64,000 bases of DNA from CAVVYV01 sp963752585 (GTDB lineage: Bacteria > Actinomycetota > Thermoleophilia > Solirubrobacterales > 70-9), in contig CAVVYV010000004.1 of assembly GCA_963752585.1 (NCBI GenBank), positions 372,001 through 436,000 of the forward strand, given 5' to 3'. This document shows positions 9,845 through 20,036 of the stretch, piece by piece. Every line of letters starts with the position of its first letter. Position 1 is the first letter of the stretch. Position numbers and translations under genes: made by a program. A model generated the notes under the pieces. It was not told where the DNA came from and did no database searches. It saw only the letters and a list, made by a program, of their open reading frames with translations.

Positions 9845-10744
9845 GCGGCCGCCCTGGCCCGCGGTGCCGTCGGCCGCCCGGGCGTGCTCGCTGATCGCGT
9901 CGAGGATCCGCGGCCAGACGCCGCGGGGGAGGTCGTGGCCCATCCCCTCGATCTCGACCAGCCGGGCGCCGGGGATCGCCTTCGCGGTCGCCCGCCCGCC
10001 GGAGGGCCTGATCATCTTGTCGACGGTGCCGTGGATCACCAGGGTCGGAGCCGTGATCGTCCGCAGCTGCTCGGTGCGGTCGGCGGAGGCGACGATCGCG
10101 CCGAGCTGGCGCCCGCCCGCCCTGACGTCGTAGCCGCGGTCGTAGCTGCGGGCGGCGCGCTCGCGGATGTAGGACTCGTCGCGGGGGAAGCCGGTCGAGC
10201 CGACCAGCCCGAAGACCTCGGCGGCGCGGTCGACGTAGCCCTCCCGGTCGCGCGGTGGCGGCCGGAGCAGGTACTTGTAGACCGAGAGGGCGGGCTGCCC
10301 GTGCCAGCGGCTGCCGGTCGTCGACATGATCGAGGTCAGCGAGCGAACGAGCTCGGGGTGCTCGGCGGCGAGGACCTGGCCGATCATCCCGCCCATCGAG
10401 GCACCGACGACGTGGGCGGGGGCGATGCCGAGCTCGCGGATCAGGCCCGCGGTGTCCTCGGCCATGTCGGAGAGCGAGTACTGCTCGGGGCCGACCCGGC
10501 GGCGGAGCATCTGGCCCATCGTCGGCGGCCGGAAGTCGAGGTGGGTCGAGCGGCCGATGTCGCGGTTGTCGAAGCGGACGACGTAGAAGCCGCGGTCGGC
10601 GAGCTGCTCGCAGAACTCCTCGTGCCAGGCGATCATCTGGGTCGCCAGGCCCATCACCAGCACCACCGGGGGGTCGGCGGGGTCGCCGAAGGTCTCGTAG
10701 CAGAGGGTGATCCCGCGCCCGACGTCGCAGAACTGCTCGCTCAT
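9841..10744 (-). CDS. Alpha/beta hydrolase
   Basis: The start is MSEQFCDVGRGITLCYETFG, with the HG-equivalent VLVMGLATQM (Met replaces the usual His), the segment FDNRDIGRS and the nucleophile elbow GASMGG. The acid/His end has VIHGTVDKMI and EGMGHDLP. The family resembles carboxylesterase/EstB-like proteins, common next to lipid genes. The open frame runs on far past the hydrolase C-terminus; a shift of one base near 9855 would give a normal end (RAAA-stop at 9841), which I adopt. It converges on WS/DGAT with a 4-base overlap. Confidence 0.75.
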
Positions 10745-10901
10745 CCCCTCAGGATGCCACTTACGGACGCCATTTCAGGCGGGCCGGTTTCGCAACGAGA
10801 TCTTGCAAACGTGTTAGCAACTGCTGACATTCGTGGCGGGAAACCACTAGCCTGGCCCCACTGACCCGGCCGCGCCCGCCGTGCCACGCCGGACAGTGCG
10901 A

Positions 10902-12106
10902 ATGCCGACTCCCGATAGTCCACAGACCGCGCAGGCCCGCGGGGACCGCCAAGGGGCGGACGGCCGTGCTTGGCCTGATGGTGCTGATCTGCCTGGTGCT
11001 CGCCTCGCTGGTCGGCCAGAACGCCGCCGGCCAGGGCCCCGCCGGCAAGATCGAGCAGAAGCTCGGCGAGCTCGACCGGATCGAGGAGAGCAAGGGACCG
11101 CTCGAGTCGCAGATCGACGCGATGAACGCCGAGGTCGATCAGCTGATCGGCCGCGAGTCGGTGCTCCGCCAGCAGGAGGCGGCGGTCCAGCGCCGACCTC
11201 GCCGCGAAGCAGGCCGAGCTCGACACGGCGACCGCCGAGCTGAACGAGCAGAAGCGGCACCTGGCGGCGGTCCGCGCCCAGCTTCAGGCCGCCTACTCGG
11301 CGCTCGAGGAGCTCCTCGTCGACATCTACAAGTCGGACGATCCGGACATCGTCGCCGTCCTGCTCGAGTCGTCCGACTGGTCGGACCTGCTCACCCGCAA
11401 GGAGTACCTCGACCGGATCCAGCGCTACGACGAGGAGGTGGTCGCGCGAGTCCGAGGGCTCCGCGACGAGATCACCGCCCTGGTCGGGCAGCTGACCGAT
11501 ACCCGTGAGCGGCTCGAGGCCGCCCGGGACGAGGTCGCCGCCAAGGAACAGGAGCTTGCGAGCACCCGCGCCCAGGTCGAGCGGCAGCACGCCCAGCTCG
11601 CCGCCGCCCGCAACGCCCGCCAGAGCGCCCTCGACGCGCTGCTCGAGAAGGAGCAGCAGATCATGGGCGACCTCTCCGACATCCCGGCGCCCGCCGGGCG
11701 GGCGGCGCTGGTCGACGGCGAGGCGATCCCGCCGGCGAACGCGCCGCTCGCGGTCCGCGCGGCGATCGAGGCGGCGAACCAGATCAACGAGACGCCCTAC
11801 GTATGGGGAGGCGGCCACGGCTCGTTCGAGTCGAGCGGCTATGACTGCTCGGGCGCGGTCAGCTACGCGCTCCACGGCGGCGGCCTCCTCTCCAGCCCGC
11901 TCGACTCGAGCGGCTTCCAGGTCTACGGCTCGCCCGGCGGCGGCAGCTGGATCACCGTCTTCGCCAACAGCGGCCACGCCTGGGCGATGATCGCCGGGCT
12001 GCGCTGGGACACCGGCGGCCCCGGCGGCGGCAACGGGCCGCGCTGGAGCACGATCATGCGCTCCGACGCCTCGAGCTACGTCGCCCGCCACCCGGCCGGC
12101 TACTAG
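10902..12106 (+). CDS. Coiled-coil NlpC/P60-like cell-wall hydrolase (two frame breaks)
   Basis: The N-terminus has a signal-anchor (LGLMVLICLVLASLV) after a short polar leader. A long coiled coil follows (LGELDRIEESKGPLESQID through ERQHAQLAAARNARQSALD), as in actinobacterial RipA/PcsB-type proteins. The C-terminal domain has YVWGGGH, the catalytic-Cys motif DCSGAVSYAL and the His segment SGHAWAMIAG of NlpC/P60 endopeptidases. Frame changes near 10950 and near 11190 (an extra C before GCCGACCTC) join the pieces. It probably cleaves peptidoglycan stem peptides outside the membrane. The ATG at 10902 lacks a Shine-Dalgarno; GTG 10966 is an alternative. Confidence 0.75.
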
Positions 12107-12111
12107 ACGGC

Positions 12112-13497
12112 CTAGCCGCCGCTGTCGACCGGACGGCCCTGGCTGCGCCAGGTGCCGACGCCGCCGTGGCCGACGTGGATCACCTCGTCGAAGCCCTCGC
12201 GCTGGAGGATCGAGGCGGCGAGGCCGCTGCGCTTGCCGCCGCTGCAGACGGCGGCGATCGGGCGATCGCCGGGCAGCTCCTCGAGATGGTCGAGGAGCTC
12301 GCCGTAGGGGACGTGGACCGAGCCCGGGATGTGGCCCTGCTCCCACTCGTCCTCGTCGCGGACGTCGAGGACCAGGGGAGCGGCGCCGTCGTCCAGCCGC
12401 TCCGCGAGCTCCGCCGGGTCGATCAACTCCAGTCGGCTGACCGGTCGTCCCTCCGATCGCCAGGCGGTCATCCCGCCGGCGAGGAAGCCGCGAACCTGGA
12501 GCCCGACCGAGGAGAGCAGCTCGGCCGCCTCGAGCTCGTAGCCGTCGGAGGCGGCGACCACGATCAGCTCGGCCTCGGGCGGCACCACCCGCGCGACCTT
12601 GGTGGCGAAGCCGGTGTCGTAGGCGGAGGCGCTGATCCCGCCCGGGATGTGGGCCTCGTCGAACTGCTCGTTTGTCCGGGCGTCGATCAGGAGCGCCCCC
12701 TCGGCGATCGCCACCTCGACCGAGCGGGGGCTGAGCGGGGTGGGGGTGCCGAGCTGCTCGACCAAGGGGCCGCGGTTGATCGCGACGATGTGCTCGACGT
12801 TCGGCGGCGGCGAGCCGAGTGTCGCCGACGGCGTCGTCGACGAACTCGGCCTCGCTGCGGAACTGGAGCGCCCGGTTGTGGGCCCGCTCGAAGCCGATCG
12901 TCGAGGAGGCCTTCAGGTCGATCCCGGCGCTGCCGCAGGCGGAGCCGCCGAGGTGCGCGGGCCAGACCTCGACCTCGTCGGCAAGCGGCATCAGCCGCTC
13001 GTGCAGCGACCTGTAGATGTCAGCGGCGCCGTCGCGGGGCTCGATCGCGAGGTCGGGGCGGGCGACGTCGCCGACGAACAGCGAGTCGCCGGTCAGGACC
13101 GCCCAGGGATCGCCGCCCCGGCCGGAGTCGCGGAGCAGGAAGGAGGTGTGCTCGGGCCGGTGGCCGGGGGTGTGGAGGGCCTCGATCTCGACTGTCTCCG
13201 AGCGCGAAGCCTCCAGCCGTCCTCGAAGGCCTCGTGGGGGTACTCGGCGTCGGCGAGCGCGTGGATGTGGATCGTCGCCCCGGTCGCTCGGGCGAGGCGA
13301 CCGTGACCGGAGACGTGGTCGGCGTGGTTATGGGTCTCGAGGACGTGATCGAGCCGGATCCCGTGGAGGCGGCTCAGCCTCAGGTAGGGGGCGATGTCCC
13401 ACTGCGGGTCGATCACGGCCCCCACCCCGGCCGACGAATCGCCGACCAGGTACGAGGCGCAGCCGAGATCCTCGTGGACGATCTGCCGGAAGAGCAT
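12112..13497 (-). CDS. Metallo-beta-lactamase/ETHE1-like domain fused to two rhodanese domains (two frame breaks)
   Basis: The N-terminal MBL domain starts FRQIVHEDLGCASYLVGD and has the metal motif THNHADH and the later PAHLGGSACG site, as in persulfide dioxygenase-like proteins. After frame changes near 13215 and 12835 come the linker SPPPNVEHIVAINRGP and two rhodanese domains. The first has VVAASDGYE where the catalytic Cys would be, so it is probably inactive. The second keeps Cys in AVCSGGKRSG. MBL-rhodanese fusions oxidise and transfer persulfide sulfur in thiol/sulfide detoxification. Start ATG 13497 follows AAGGA at 9 bases. Total about 461 residues. Confidence 0.85.
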
Positions 13498-13595
13498 TCT
13501 TGAGCAGTCCTTAATCCAGAAACCCGGAGGGCGTCTGAGGGGTACTTATAGTCTCGCCCATGGGGCAAGGAAGCCTCACTACGAAGGGAGACCAA

Positions 13596-13981
13596 ATGAG
13601 AGGTGCGGGTCGCGTGGTGTTCGCGGCGGTCCTGCTGTTGCTGGTGGGCACGCCAACATCATCTATGGAATTGGTGCCCTCGACGATGCGAATTACTTCG
13701 TCAACGACACCAGGTTCGTGCTTGACAACCTCAACACCCTGGGCTGGGTCCTGATCATTCTCGGAGTGATCCAGCTCACCGGAGGGTTCTCGCTGATGGC
13801 CGGGAACACGTACGGGCGGGTGGTCGGGATCGTCGGCGGCAGCCTCGGCGCGATCGGCGCTCTGCTGTCGATCGGCCAGGGCAACCCGTGGTGGTCGCTC
13901 GTCGTCTTCTTCCTCTGCATCTACGTCGTCCACGGGATCATCGTGTTCGGCGAGGATGAAGAGGTCGTAGGAGGAGTCTGA
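13596..13981 (+). CDS. DUF7144-like four-helix membrane protein (one frame break)
   Basis: From ATG 13596 (AAGGGAGA just upstream) the product is about 128 residues with four hydrophobic helices: RVVFAAVLLLLVGT, then after a one-base deletion near 13650 ANIIYGIGALDDANYF, TLGWVLIILGVIQLTGGF, and WWSLVVFFLCIYVVHGIIVF. This matches small actinobacterial integral membrane proteins now called DUF7144. A TATAGT box at 13547-13552 could serve as its -10. The function is unknown. Confidence 0.75.
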
Positions 13982-13991
13982 GCTGACGGTC

Positions 13992-14022
13992 GCGGGAGCC
14001 CGGACGCCGTCCGGGCTCCCGC
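13992..14022. terminator. Bidirectional terminator between DUF7144-like gene and ilvA
   Basis: GCGGGAGCCCGGAC, loop GCC, GTCCGGGCTCCCGC: a perfect 14-bp stem in the 65-base gap between two convergent genes. Confidence 0.75.
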
Positions 14023-14046
14023 GCCTTCACCCCTCGGGGCGCCCGG

Positions 14047-15218
14047 TCAGCTGAGGACCCGCGCGGAGTAGCCGCGCTCCTCGATCAGGGCGAGCAGCCG
14101 CTGGGCGTGCTCGTCGCCTCTGGTCTCCATCACCAGCTCGACCCCGGTGTCGCCGACCTCGAGCCCGACGCCCTCGCGGACGTGGGCGACGTCGATCAGG
14201 TTGGCGCCGCCCTCGCCGAGGCAGGTGAGCAGCGCGGCGAGCGCCCCGGGCTCGTCGTGAGATCGTCGTGAACAGGCGCAGCCGCCGGCCGGTTGCGGTC
14301 TCGTGGCGGCGGGCGACGTCGGCGAGCATCCCGGTGTCGATGTTGCCGCCCGAGAGGATCACCGCGGTGGTTCCGCTGGCGGCGGGCTCGATCGCGCCGC
14401 TGCGGAGCGCCGCGACGCCCGACCGCCCCGGCCCCCTCGACCACAAGCTTCGTCCGCTCGAGCAGCATCACGATCGCCTCGGCGATCTCGCTCTCGCCGA
14501 CGGAGACGATCTCGTCGACCAGGCGCTCGAGCAGCGGGCCGGTGACCTCGCCGGGCCGCTTCACCGCGATCCCGTCGGCGAGCGTGGTCGCGTCCCTCAT
14601 CTCCGCCTGGACCCCGATCACCTCGACCCCGTCGAGGCTCTCCTTGACCGCGGTCGCGACCCCGGCCGCGAGGCCGCCTCCACCGAGCGGACCAGGACCT
14701 TGGCGAGGTCGGGCGCCTCCTCGACCAGCTCCAGGCCGAGGGTGCCCTGGCCGGCGATCACGACCGGGTCGTCGTAGGGGTGGACGAAGGCGAGGCCCTC
14801 GGCCTCGGCGCGGGCGGTCGCCGACTCGACGCAGTCGGTGACCGACTCGACCCCTCGAGCACCACCTCGGCGCCGGACTCCCTGGTCGCGGCGATCTTCC
14901 CGAGCGAGGCGCGCTCGGGCATGAACACCGTCGCCGAGATCCCGTTCGCGCGGGCGGCGTAGGCGAGCGACTGGCCGTGGTTCCCGGCGCTTCCGGTGAC
15001 GACGCCCCTTGGTGCCGGGATCGAGCGAGGCGATCTTGTTGAGCGCGCCGCGGAGCTTGAACGAGCCGGTCCGCTGCAGGTTCTCGGCCTTGAGCGCGAT
15101 CGTCCCGCCGGTGGTCCGGGAGAGGAAGCGGGACTCGATCAGCTGGGTCGGCCGCGCCTCCGCGGCGACCGCCGGCCGGGCGGCGCGGATCGACGTCGAG
15201 CGAGACCTCCTCGCTCAA
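14047..15218 (-). CDS. ilvA: Threonine ammonia-lyase with C-terminal ACT domain (about six frame breaks)
   Basis: The PLP-enzyme core is recognisable across frames: RTGSFKLRGALNK (PLP Lys), SAGNHGQSLAYAA, the Gly-rich phosphate site GGGLAAGVATAVKE and SGGNIDTG. The last 75 residues (DEPGALAALLTCLGEGGANL and on to RGYSARVLS) form an ACT regulatory domain. About 390 residues suits the single-ACT catabolic/biosynthetic threonine deaminase type. I place frame changes near 15170, 15005, 14855, 14690, 14415 and 14260, mostly in G or C runs. The TTG start at 15218 has GGAGG seven bases upstream and overlaps the ridA stop (TTGA), so the two are translated together. Confidence 0.82.
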
Positions 15219-15629
15219 GCCGGCCCTCCGCCGAGGGGAACGGTGGCGTCGATCTCGACCAGCGCCCCCTTCGGCAGCGCGGCGACCCCGACGGTGCTCC
15301 GGACCGGGAACGGCTCGGAGAAGAACTCGGCATAGACCTCGTTCACCGCCGGAAAGCTCTCCATCTCGGTCAGGTAGATCGTCATCCGGGCCGCGTCCTC
15401 GAGCCGGGTCCCCGCCGCCTCGCAGATCGCCGCGAGGCTCTGCAGGCAGCGGCGCGCCTGCTCGGCGATCCCGCCCTCGACCAGCTCGCCGGTCTCCGGG
15501 TCGAGCGGTACCTGGCCGCTGCAGTAGAGGACGCCGTCCGCGACCAGCGCCTGCGAGTAGGGGCCGATCGGCTCCGGGCGCGTCGCCGGTCTCGATCGCC
15601 CGCCGGCCCCCTCGATCCGCTGCCTGCAT
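15215..15629 (-). CDS. ridA: RidA family enamine/imine deaminase (one frame break)
   Basis: After a leader (MQAADRGGRRAIETGDAP) and a one-base insertion near 15576, the frame reads EPIGPYSQALVADGVLYCSG, then QVPLDPETGELVEGG and the C-terminal VRSTVGVAALPKGALVEIDA. These are RidA/YjgF signature segments, including the substrate-binding Arg in VRSTV. RidA hydrolyses the reactive 2-aminoacrylate/enamine intermediates released by PLP dehydratases such as IlvA. Its stop overlaps the ilvA start, placing enzyme and detoxifier in one transcript. Confidence 0.85.
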
Positions 15630-15705
15630 GCGACCTCCTCTCGCTCGGCGCCCGGACTGAGTATCGCTGAGCGGGCGAAGACGGCGCGCCTGCGATCCTG
15701 CCCGG

Positions 15706-16431
15706 ATGCGGGTCCTGGCGATCAGTCCACCAGCGCGACGCGGGGCCCGGCGTCTTCGCCGAGGAGATCCGAGGCCCGCGGCGATCAGCTCGACGAGTGG
15801 CTGATCGCCGAGCAGCCGGAGCCGCCCGGCGGATCCGGCCGGCTACGACGCGGTGATGACCTTCGGAGGGGCGATGAACACCCACGAGGAGGAGAAGCAC
15901 CCGTGGCTCCGCCGGGAGAAGGAGCTGCTCGCCGAGCTGCTCGATCGCGGCAGGCCGCTGCTCGGCGCCTGCCTCGGCACCCAGCTTCTCGCCGAGGCCG
16001 CGGGCGGGGAGGTGCGGCGGGCGAGCGAGCCGGAGATCGGCTGGCGCAAGGTCACGCGCACCCCGGAGGCCCGTGATGATCCGCTCCTGGGCACCCGGGA
16101 CTTCGAGGCCTTCCAGTGGCACAGCTACGAGGCGGTGCCGCCGACCGGGGCCGTGATCCTCGCGCGCAGCGCGATCTGCCCCCAGGCCTACCGGATCGGC
16201 GAGCGGGCCTGGGGGATCCAGTTCCACGCCGAGGTCAGCGCCGCCGACGTGGAGAGGTGGCTCGACGGGTGGCGCGAGGACGAGGACGCGGTCCGGATCG
16301 GCCTCGACCCGGAGGCGCTCCGCGCGGAGAGCCGGGAGAAGATCGACGACTGGAACCGGTTCGGCCGCGAGCTCTGCGGCCGGTTCCTCGACCAGGTCGG
16401 CCCTGGCGAGTTCCTCGCTACTCCGGGGTGA
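15706..16431 (+). CDS. Class I glutamine amidotransferase-fold protein (about three frame breaks)
   Basis: The N-terminus reassembles as MRVLAI, then VHQRDAGPGVFAEE and DEWLIAEQPEPP with frame changes near 15720, 15770 and 15825. From 15853 the frame is clean: MTFGGAMNTHEEEKHPWL, the nucleophile motif GACLGTQLLAEA and the FHAEVS segment with the triad His (G-x-Q-F-H-x-E). This is the stand-alone GMP-synthase-like amidotransferase group; the ammonia acceptor or substrate is unknown. A second amidotransferase-fold hydrolase (PuuD-like) lies at 21458-22165. The 3' end overlaps the convergent SDR gene by 14 bases. Confidence 0.8.
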
Positions 16432-17164
16432 GGTAGGCGGCCGAGGTCCCGCCGTCGACGAGGAAGGTCGAGGCGGTGACGTAGGAGACTCGTCGCCGGC
16501 GAGGAAGAGGGCGGCCTGGGCGATCTCGCGGGTCTCGGCGAAGCGACCGATCGGCACATGGACCAGCCGCCGGGCGGCCTGCTCCGGGTCCTTCGCGAAC
16601 AGCTCCTCCAGCAGCGGCGAGTTCACCGCGCCGGGGCAGAGGGCGTTGACGCGGACGCCCCGGCGGGCGAACTCGACCCCGAGCTCGCGCGATAGCGCCA
16701 GCACGCCGCCCTTCGAGGCGGTGTAGGAGATCTGGGAGGTGGCGGCGCCCATCACCGCGACGAACGAGGCGGTGTTGATCACCGAGCCGCCGCCGGAGTC
16801 GAGCAGGTGCGGGATCCCGTGCTTGCAGCAGAGGAAGACCCCCTTCAGGTTCACGTCCTGGACCCGCTGCCAGGCCTCGAGCGAGGTGTCAAGCGACGGA
16901 GGCGTCGTCCTCGGGGCTGATCCCGGCGTTGTTGAAGAGGACGTCGATCCGGCCCATCTCCTTCGCCGCCCGCGCGTACATCTCCCGGACCTCGTCCTCA
17001 TCGGCGACGTTCGCCCGCAGGGCGAGCTCGCCCTCGGCGCCCTCGTCGATGTCGACGCCGACCACCCGGGCGCCCTCGGCGGCGAACAGGCGAGCGGTCT
17101 CGGCGCCGATCCCGCTCGCGGCGCCGGTGATCACGCAGACCTTGCCGTCGAGCCGTCCGGCCAT
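16418..17164 (-). CDS. Short-chain dehydrogenase/reductase (two frame breaks)
   Basis: Classical SDR of about 248 residues: cofactor motif TGAASGIG (residues 14-21), DVLFNNAGISPEDD, catalytic Ser region GGSVINTASF, YTASKGG (the YxxxK pair) and a C-terminal FLVDGGTSAAYLTPE. The Asp after strand 2 (GVDIDEG) suggests NAD preference. Frame changes lie near 16893 and 16488. The gene is 25 bases upstream-side of the aldehyde dehydrogenase stop on the same strand, so the two probably form an oxidation module for alcohol/aldehyde intermediates. Confidence 0.85.
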
Positions 17165-17189
17165 CCCTACACCCGGGCTCCGGAGGCCC

Positions 17190-18581
17190 TCATCGGTCCC
17201 CCTCGGTCGCGTAGTAGACGTTCTTGACCTCGGTGTAGGCCTCGAGCGCGTCGGGGCCGAGCTCGCGGCCGACGCCCGACTGCTTGAAGCCGCCGAACGG
17301 GGTCGAGACCCGGACCGAGGTGTTCGAGTTGATCGAGATCACGCCGGTCTCGATCGCTCGCGCGCGTCCGCAGCGCCTTCGCCCCGTCGCGCGACCAGAT
17401 CGAGCCCGGAGAGGCCGTAGATCGTGTCGTTGGCGATCCGCACCGCCTCCTCCTCGCCCTCGAACGGGATCACGCAGGCGATCGGGCCGAAGATCTCCTC
17501 GCGGGCGGCGCGGTCGTCGTTCGAGACCGGGGCCAGCACCGTCGGCGGGAACCAGAAGCCCGGGCCCGTCGGGGGCCGAGCCGCGGATCGCCACCGGGAC
17601 GTCGCCGTCGAGGTAGGAGGCGACCTTCTCCCGCTGGTCGGCGGAGATCAGCGGGCCCATCTCGGTCCCCTCGTCGAGCGGGTCGCCGACCGTCAGCGAC
17701 TTCACCGCCGGCTCGAGCAGGGACACGAACTCGTCAAATGCCGGACGCTCGACCAGGATCCGGGAGCGCGCGCAGCAGTCCTGGCCGGCGTTGCCGAAGA
17801 CCGCGATCGGAGCCGAGGAGGCGGCCGCCTCGAGGTCGGCGTCGGCGAAGACGACGTTGGCCGACTTCCCGCCGAGCTCCAGGGTGACGCGCTTGATCGT
17901 CGCCGCGGCGCCCTCGGCGATCCCGCGCCCGACCTCGGTCGAGCCGGTGAAGGCGATCTTGGCGACGTCGGGATGCTCGACCAGCCGCCGCCCGCAGACC
18001 GATCCGGGGCCGGCGACGACGTTGAGCACGCCCTCGGCGAGCCCCGCCTCGAGCGCGATCTTCTCCAGCTCCAGCGCCGTCAGCGGGGTGAGCGCCGCGG
18101 GCTTGAGGACGACCGTGTTGCCGGCGGCGAGGGCGGGGGCGACCTTCCAGGATGCGATCAGCAGGGGGAAGTTCCAGGGGACGATCAGCCCGACGACGCC
18201 GAGCGGCTCGCGGAAGGTCATGTCGACCCCGCCGGCGACCGGGATCGTCTGGCCGAGCAGCCGCTCGGGGGCGCCGGCGTAGTAGCGGAAGGTCTCGACC
18301 ACCATCCCGATCTCGCCGCGGGCGTCGGAGATCGGCTTGCCGGCGTTGCGCGCCTCGAGCTTCGCCAGCTCCTCCGAGGAGCCGCTCGAGCGCGCTCGGC
18401 GAGGCGGTGAAGCTGAGCGGAGCGCTCCGCCGGGAGCGACCGCCCGCCAGTGGGTGAACGCATGCTTGGCGCGCGCCACCGCGGCGTCGACCTCCTCGAC
18501 CCCGGCGACGGGCAGCTCGGCGATCACCTGCTCGGTGGCGGGCTCGATCACCTCGATCTGTGCGGCGGCGGCGGTTGCCAC
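17190..18581 (-). CDS. NAD-dependent aldehyde dehydrogenase (compensating frame breaks)
   Basis: The open frame looks intact (463 residues) but two internal stretches are out-of-frame. Residues about 53-70 should read as AERSAQLHRLAERAR-like sequence, and about 355-405 hide the true FGPIACVIPFEGEEEAVRIA segment, present in another frame at 17339-17539. The rest is a typical ALDH: PWNFPLL, FTGSTEVG, LELGGKSANVVF (general-base Glu) and NAGQDCCARSRI (catalytic Cys). It is closest in feel to betaine/gamma-glutamyl-aminoaldehyde dehydrogenases. It is divergent from the glutamine-synthetase-like gene with 29 bases between, a pairing seen in puu-type amine catabolism. Confidence 0.85.
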   Translation of the reverse strand: MATAAAAQIEVIEPATEQVIAELPVAGVEEVDAAVARAKHAFTHWRAVAPGGALRSASPPRRARSSGSSEELAKLEARNAGKPISDARGEIGMVVETFRYYAGAPERLLGQTIPVAGGVDMTFREPLGVVGLIVPWNFPLLIASWKVAPALAAGNTVVLKPAALTPLTALELEKIALEAGLAEGVLNVVAGPGSVCGRRLVEHPDVAKIAFTGSTEVGRGIAEGAAATIKRVTLELGGKSANVVFADADLEAAASSAPIAVFGNAGQDCCARSRILVERPAFDEFVSLLEPAVKSLTVGDPLDEGTEMGPLISADQREKVASYLDGDVPVAIRGSAPDGPGLLVPADGAGPGLERRPRRPRGDLRPDRLRDPVRGRGGGGADRQRHDLRPLRARSGRATGRRRCGRARAIETGVISINSNTSVRVSTPFGGFKQSGVGRELGPDALEAYTEVKNVYYATEGDR

Positions 18582-18610
18582 GGGCTAAGGCGAAGATATA
18601 GCCTCCGGGC

Positions 18611-20033
18611 ATGGCCTCAGGCCAAGGGGAGCAGAGCAAGGACGCCGCCCCCCGCCCCGGCGGTCCGGGCGGGACCCGCGGCATGCTCTCCCTGGACGAG
18701 CTGAAGAAGGCAGGCAATGAGGGTGCGATCGACACCGTCGTCACCGCCTTCACCGACATGCAGGGGCAGGCTGTTCGGCAAGCGGATCGAGATCGAGTAC
18801 TTCCTCAGCGATGTCGTCGATCACGGGGTCGAGGGCTGCGACTACCTGCTCGCCCTCGACATGGACATGGAGCCCCTGCCCGGCTACGAACTCGCCAACT
18901 GGGAGCAGGGCTACGGCGACTTCGGGATCGTCCCCGACATGGCGACGCTGCGACGCATCCCCTGGCTCGACCGCACCGCGATGGTCCTCTGCGACGTCCT
19001 CAACCACGACGGATCCCCGGTGCAGCCCTCACCACGGCAGGTGCTGATAGCCGCCTACGAGCGCGCCTATGAGCAGGGCTACACCGTTCTCTGCGCCTCC
19101 GAGCTGGAGTTCTTCCTCTTCAAGGAGAGCTATGCCGAGGCGTGGGAGAAGCGCTACCAGAACCTCACCCCCACCATCCCTTACATCCTCGACTACCACG
19201 TGCTCGCCACCACCATGGACGAGCAGTACATCGGGGCGATCCGGCGCGGCATGCACGGCGCCGGGATCCCGATCGAGTTCTCCAAGGGCGAGGCCTGGTA
19301 CGGGCAGCACGAGATCAACACCCGCTACGCCGACGCCGTCACTGCCGCCGACCGCCACACGATCTACAAGAACGGAGTGAAGGAGATCGCCTTCCTCAAC
19401 GACATCTCCGCGACCTTCATGGCGAAGACCTCCGAGAAGGACATCGGCAGCTCCTGCCACGTCCACTCCAGCCTCGTCGATAGGGACGGCAAGAGCGTCT
19501 TCGTGGACGGCAAGGGCGAGGAGACCGACACCTTCATGCACTACCTCGGCGGCCAGCGCGCTCACATCCGCGAGCTGGCGCTGTTCGTCGCCCCGGCGAT
19601 CAACTCCTACAAGCGCTATGCGGCCGAGAGCTGGGCGCCGACCTCGGTCTCATGGGGACGCGACAACCGCACCTGCGGCTTCCGGATCGTCGGCGAGGGA
19701 CAGTCACGGCGCGTGGAGTGCCGGATCCCGGGCGCCGACGCCAACCCCTACCTGGCGATGGCGGCGCTGCTCGCCGCCGGGCTCGACGGGATCGAGAAGG
19801 GGACGGACCCCGGGCCCGAGCTGAAGGGCAACGCCTACGAGGCGGGGGAGGCCGAGGCCTTCCCCTCCTCGCTGCGCGAGGCGGTCGATCTCTGGGAGAA
19901 GAGCGACTTCGCGAAGAAGGCGTTCGGTGACGAGGTCCACAAGCACTATCTGAACTACGGGCGGCTCGAGCTCGACGCCTACGACAAGATCGTCACCGAC
20001 TACGAGCAGATCCGCATGTTCGAGCGCGGCTAG
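18611..20033 (+). CDS. Glutamine-synthetase-like ligase (gamma-glutamylation type, one frame break)
   Basis: About 473 residues. The N-terminal domain (MLSLDELKKAGNEGAIDTVV, then RLFGKRIEIEYF) is joined across an inserted A near 18771. The catalytic half has SELEFFLFKE (metal Glu), GEAWYGQHEINTRYAD, GSSCHVHSSL (HVHxS), and EPCRIPGADANPYLA-like VECRIPGADANPY. The proximity of ALDH, SDR, PuuD-like hydrolase and APC permease points to a GlnA3/GlnA4/PuuA-type enzyme that gamma-glutamylates an amine rather than ammonia; the substrate cannot be told from sequence. A TAGCCT box six bases before the ATG suggests a leaderless transcript. Confidence 0.85.
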
Positions 20034-20036
20034 AGA

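Noticed and set aside
10745..10901. Possible c-di-AMP riboswitch before the NlpC/P60-like gene, a common place for it
   Set aside because: None of the conserved ydaO blocks is present in this 157-base leader.
14047..15218. ilvA as a pseudogene
   Set aside because: Six breaks but catalytic and ACT motifs intact on every side and overlap with ridA preserved; sequence error is simpler.
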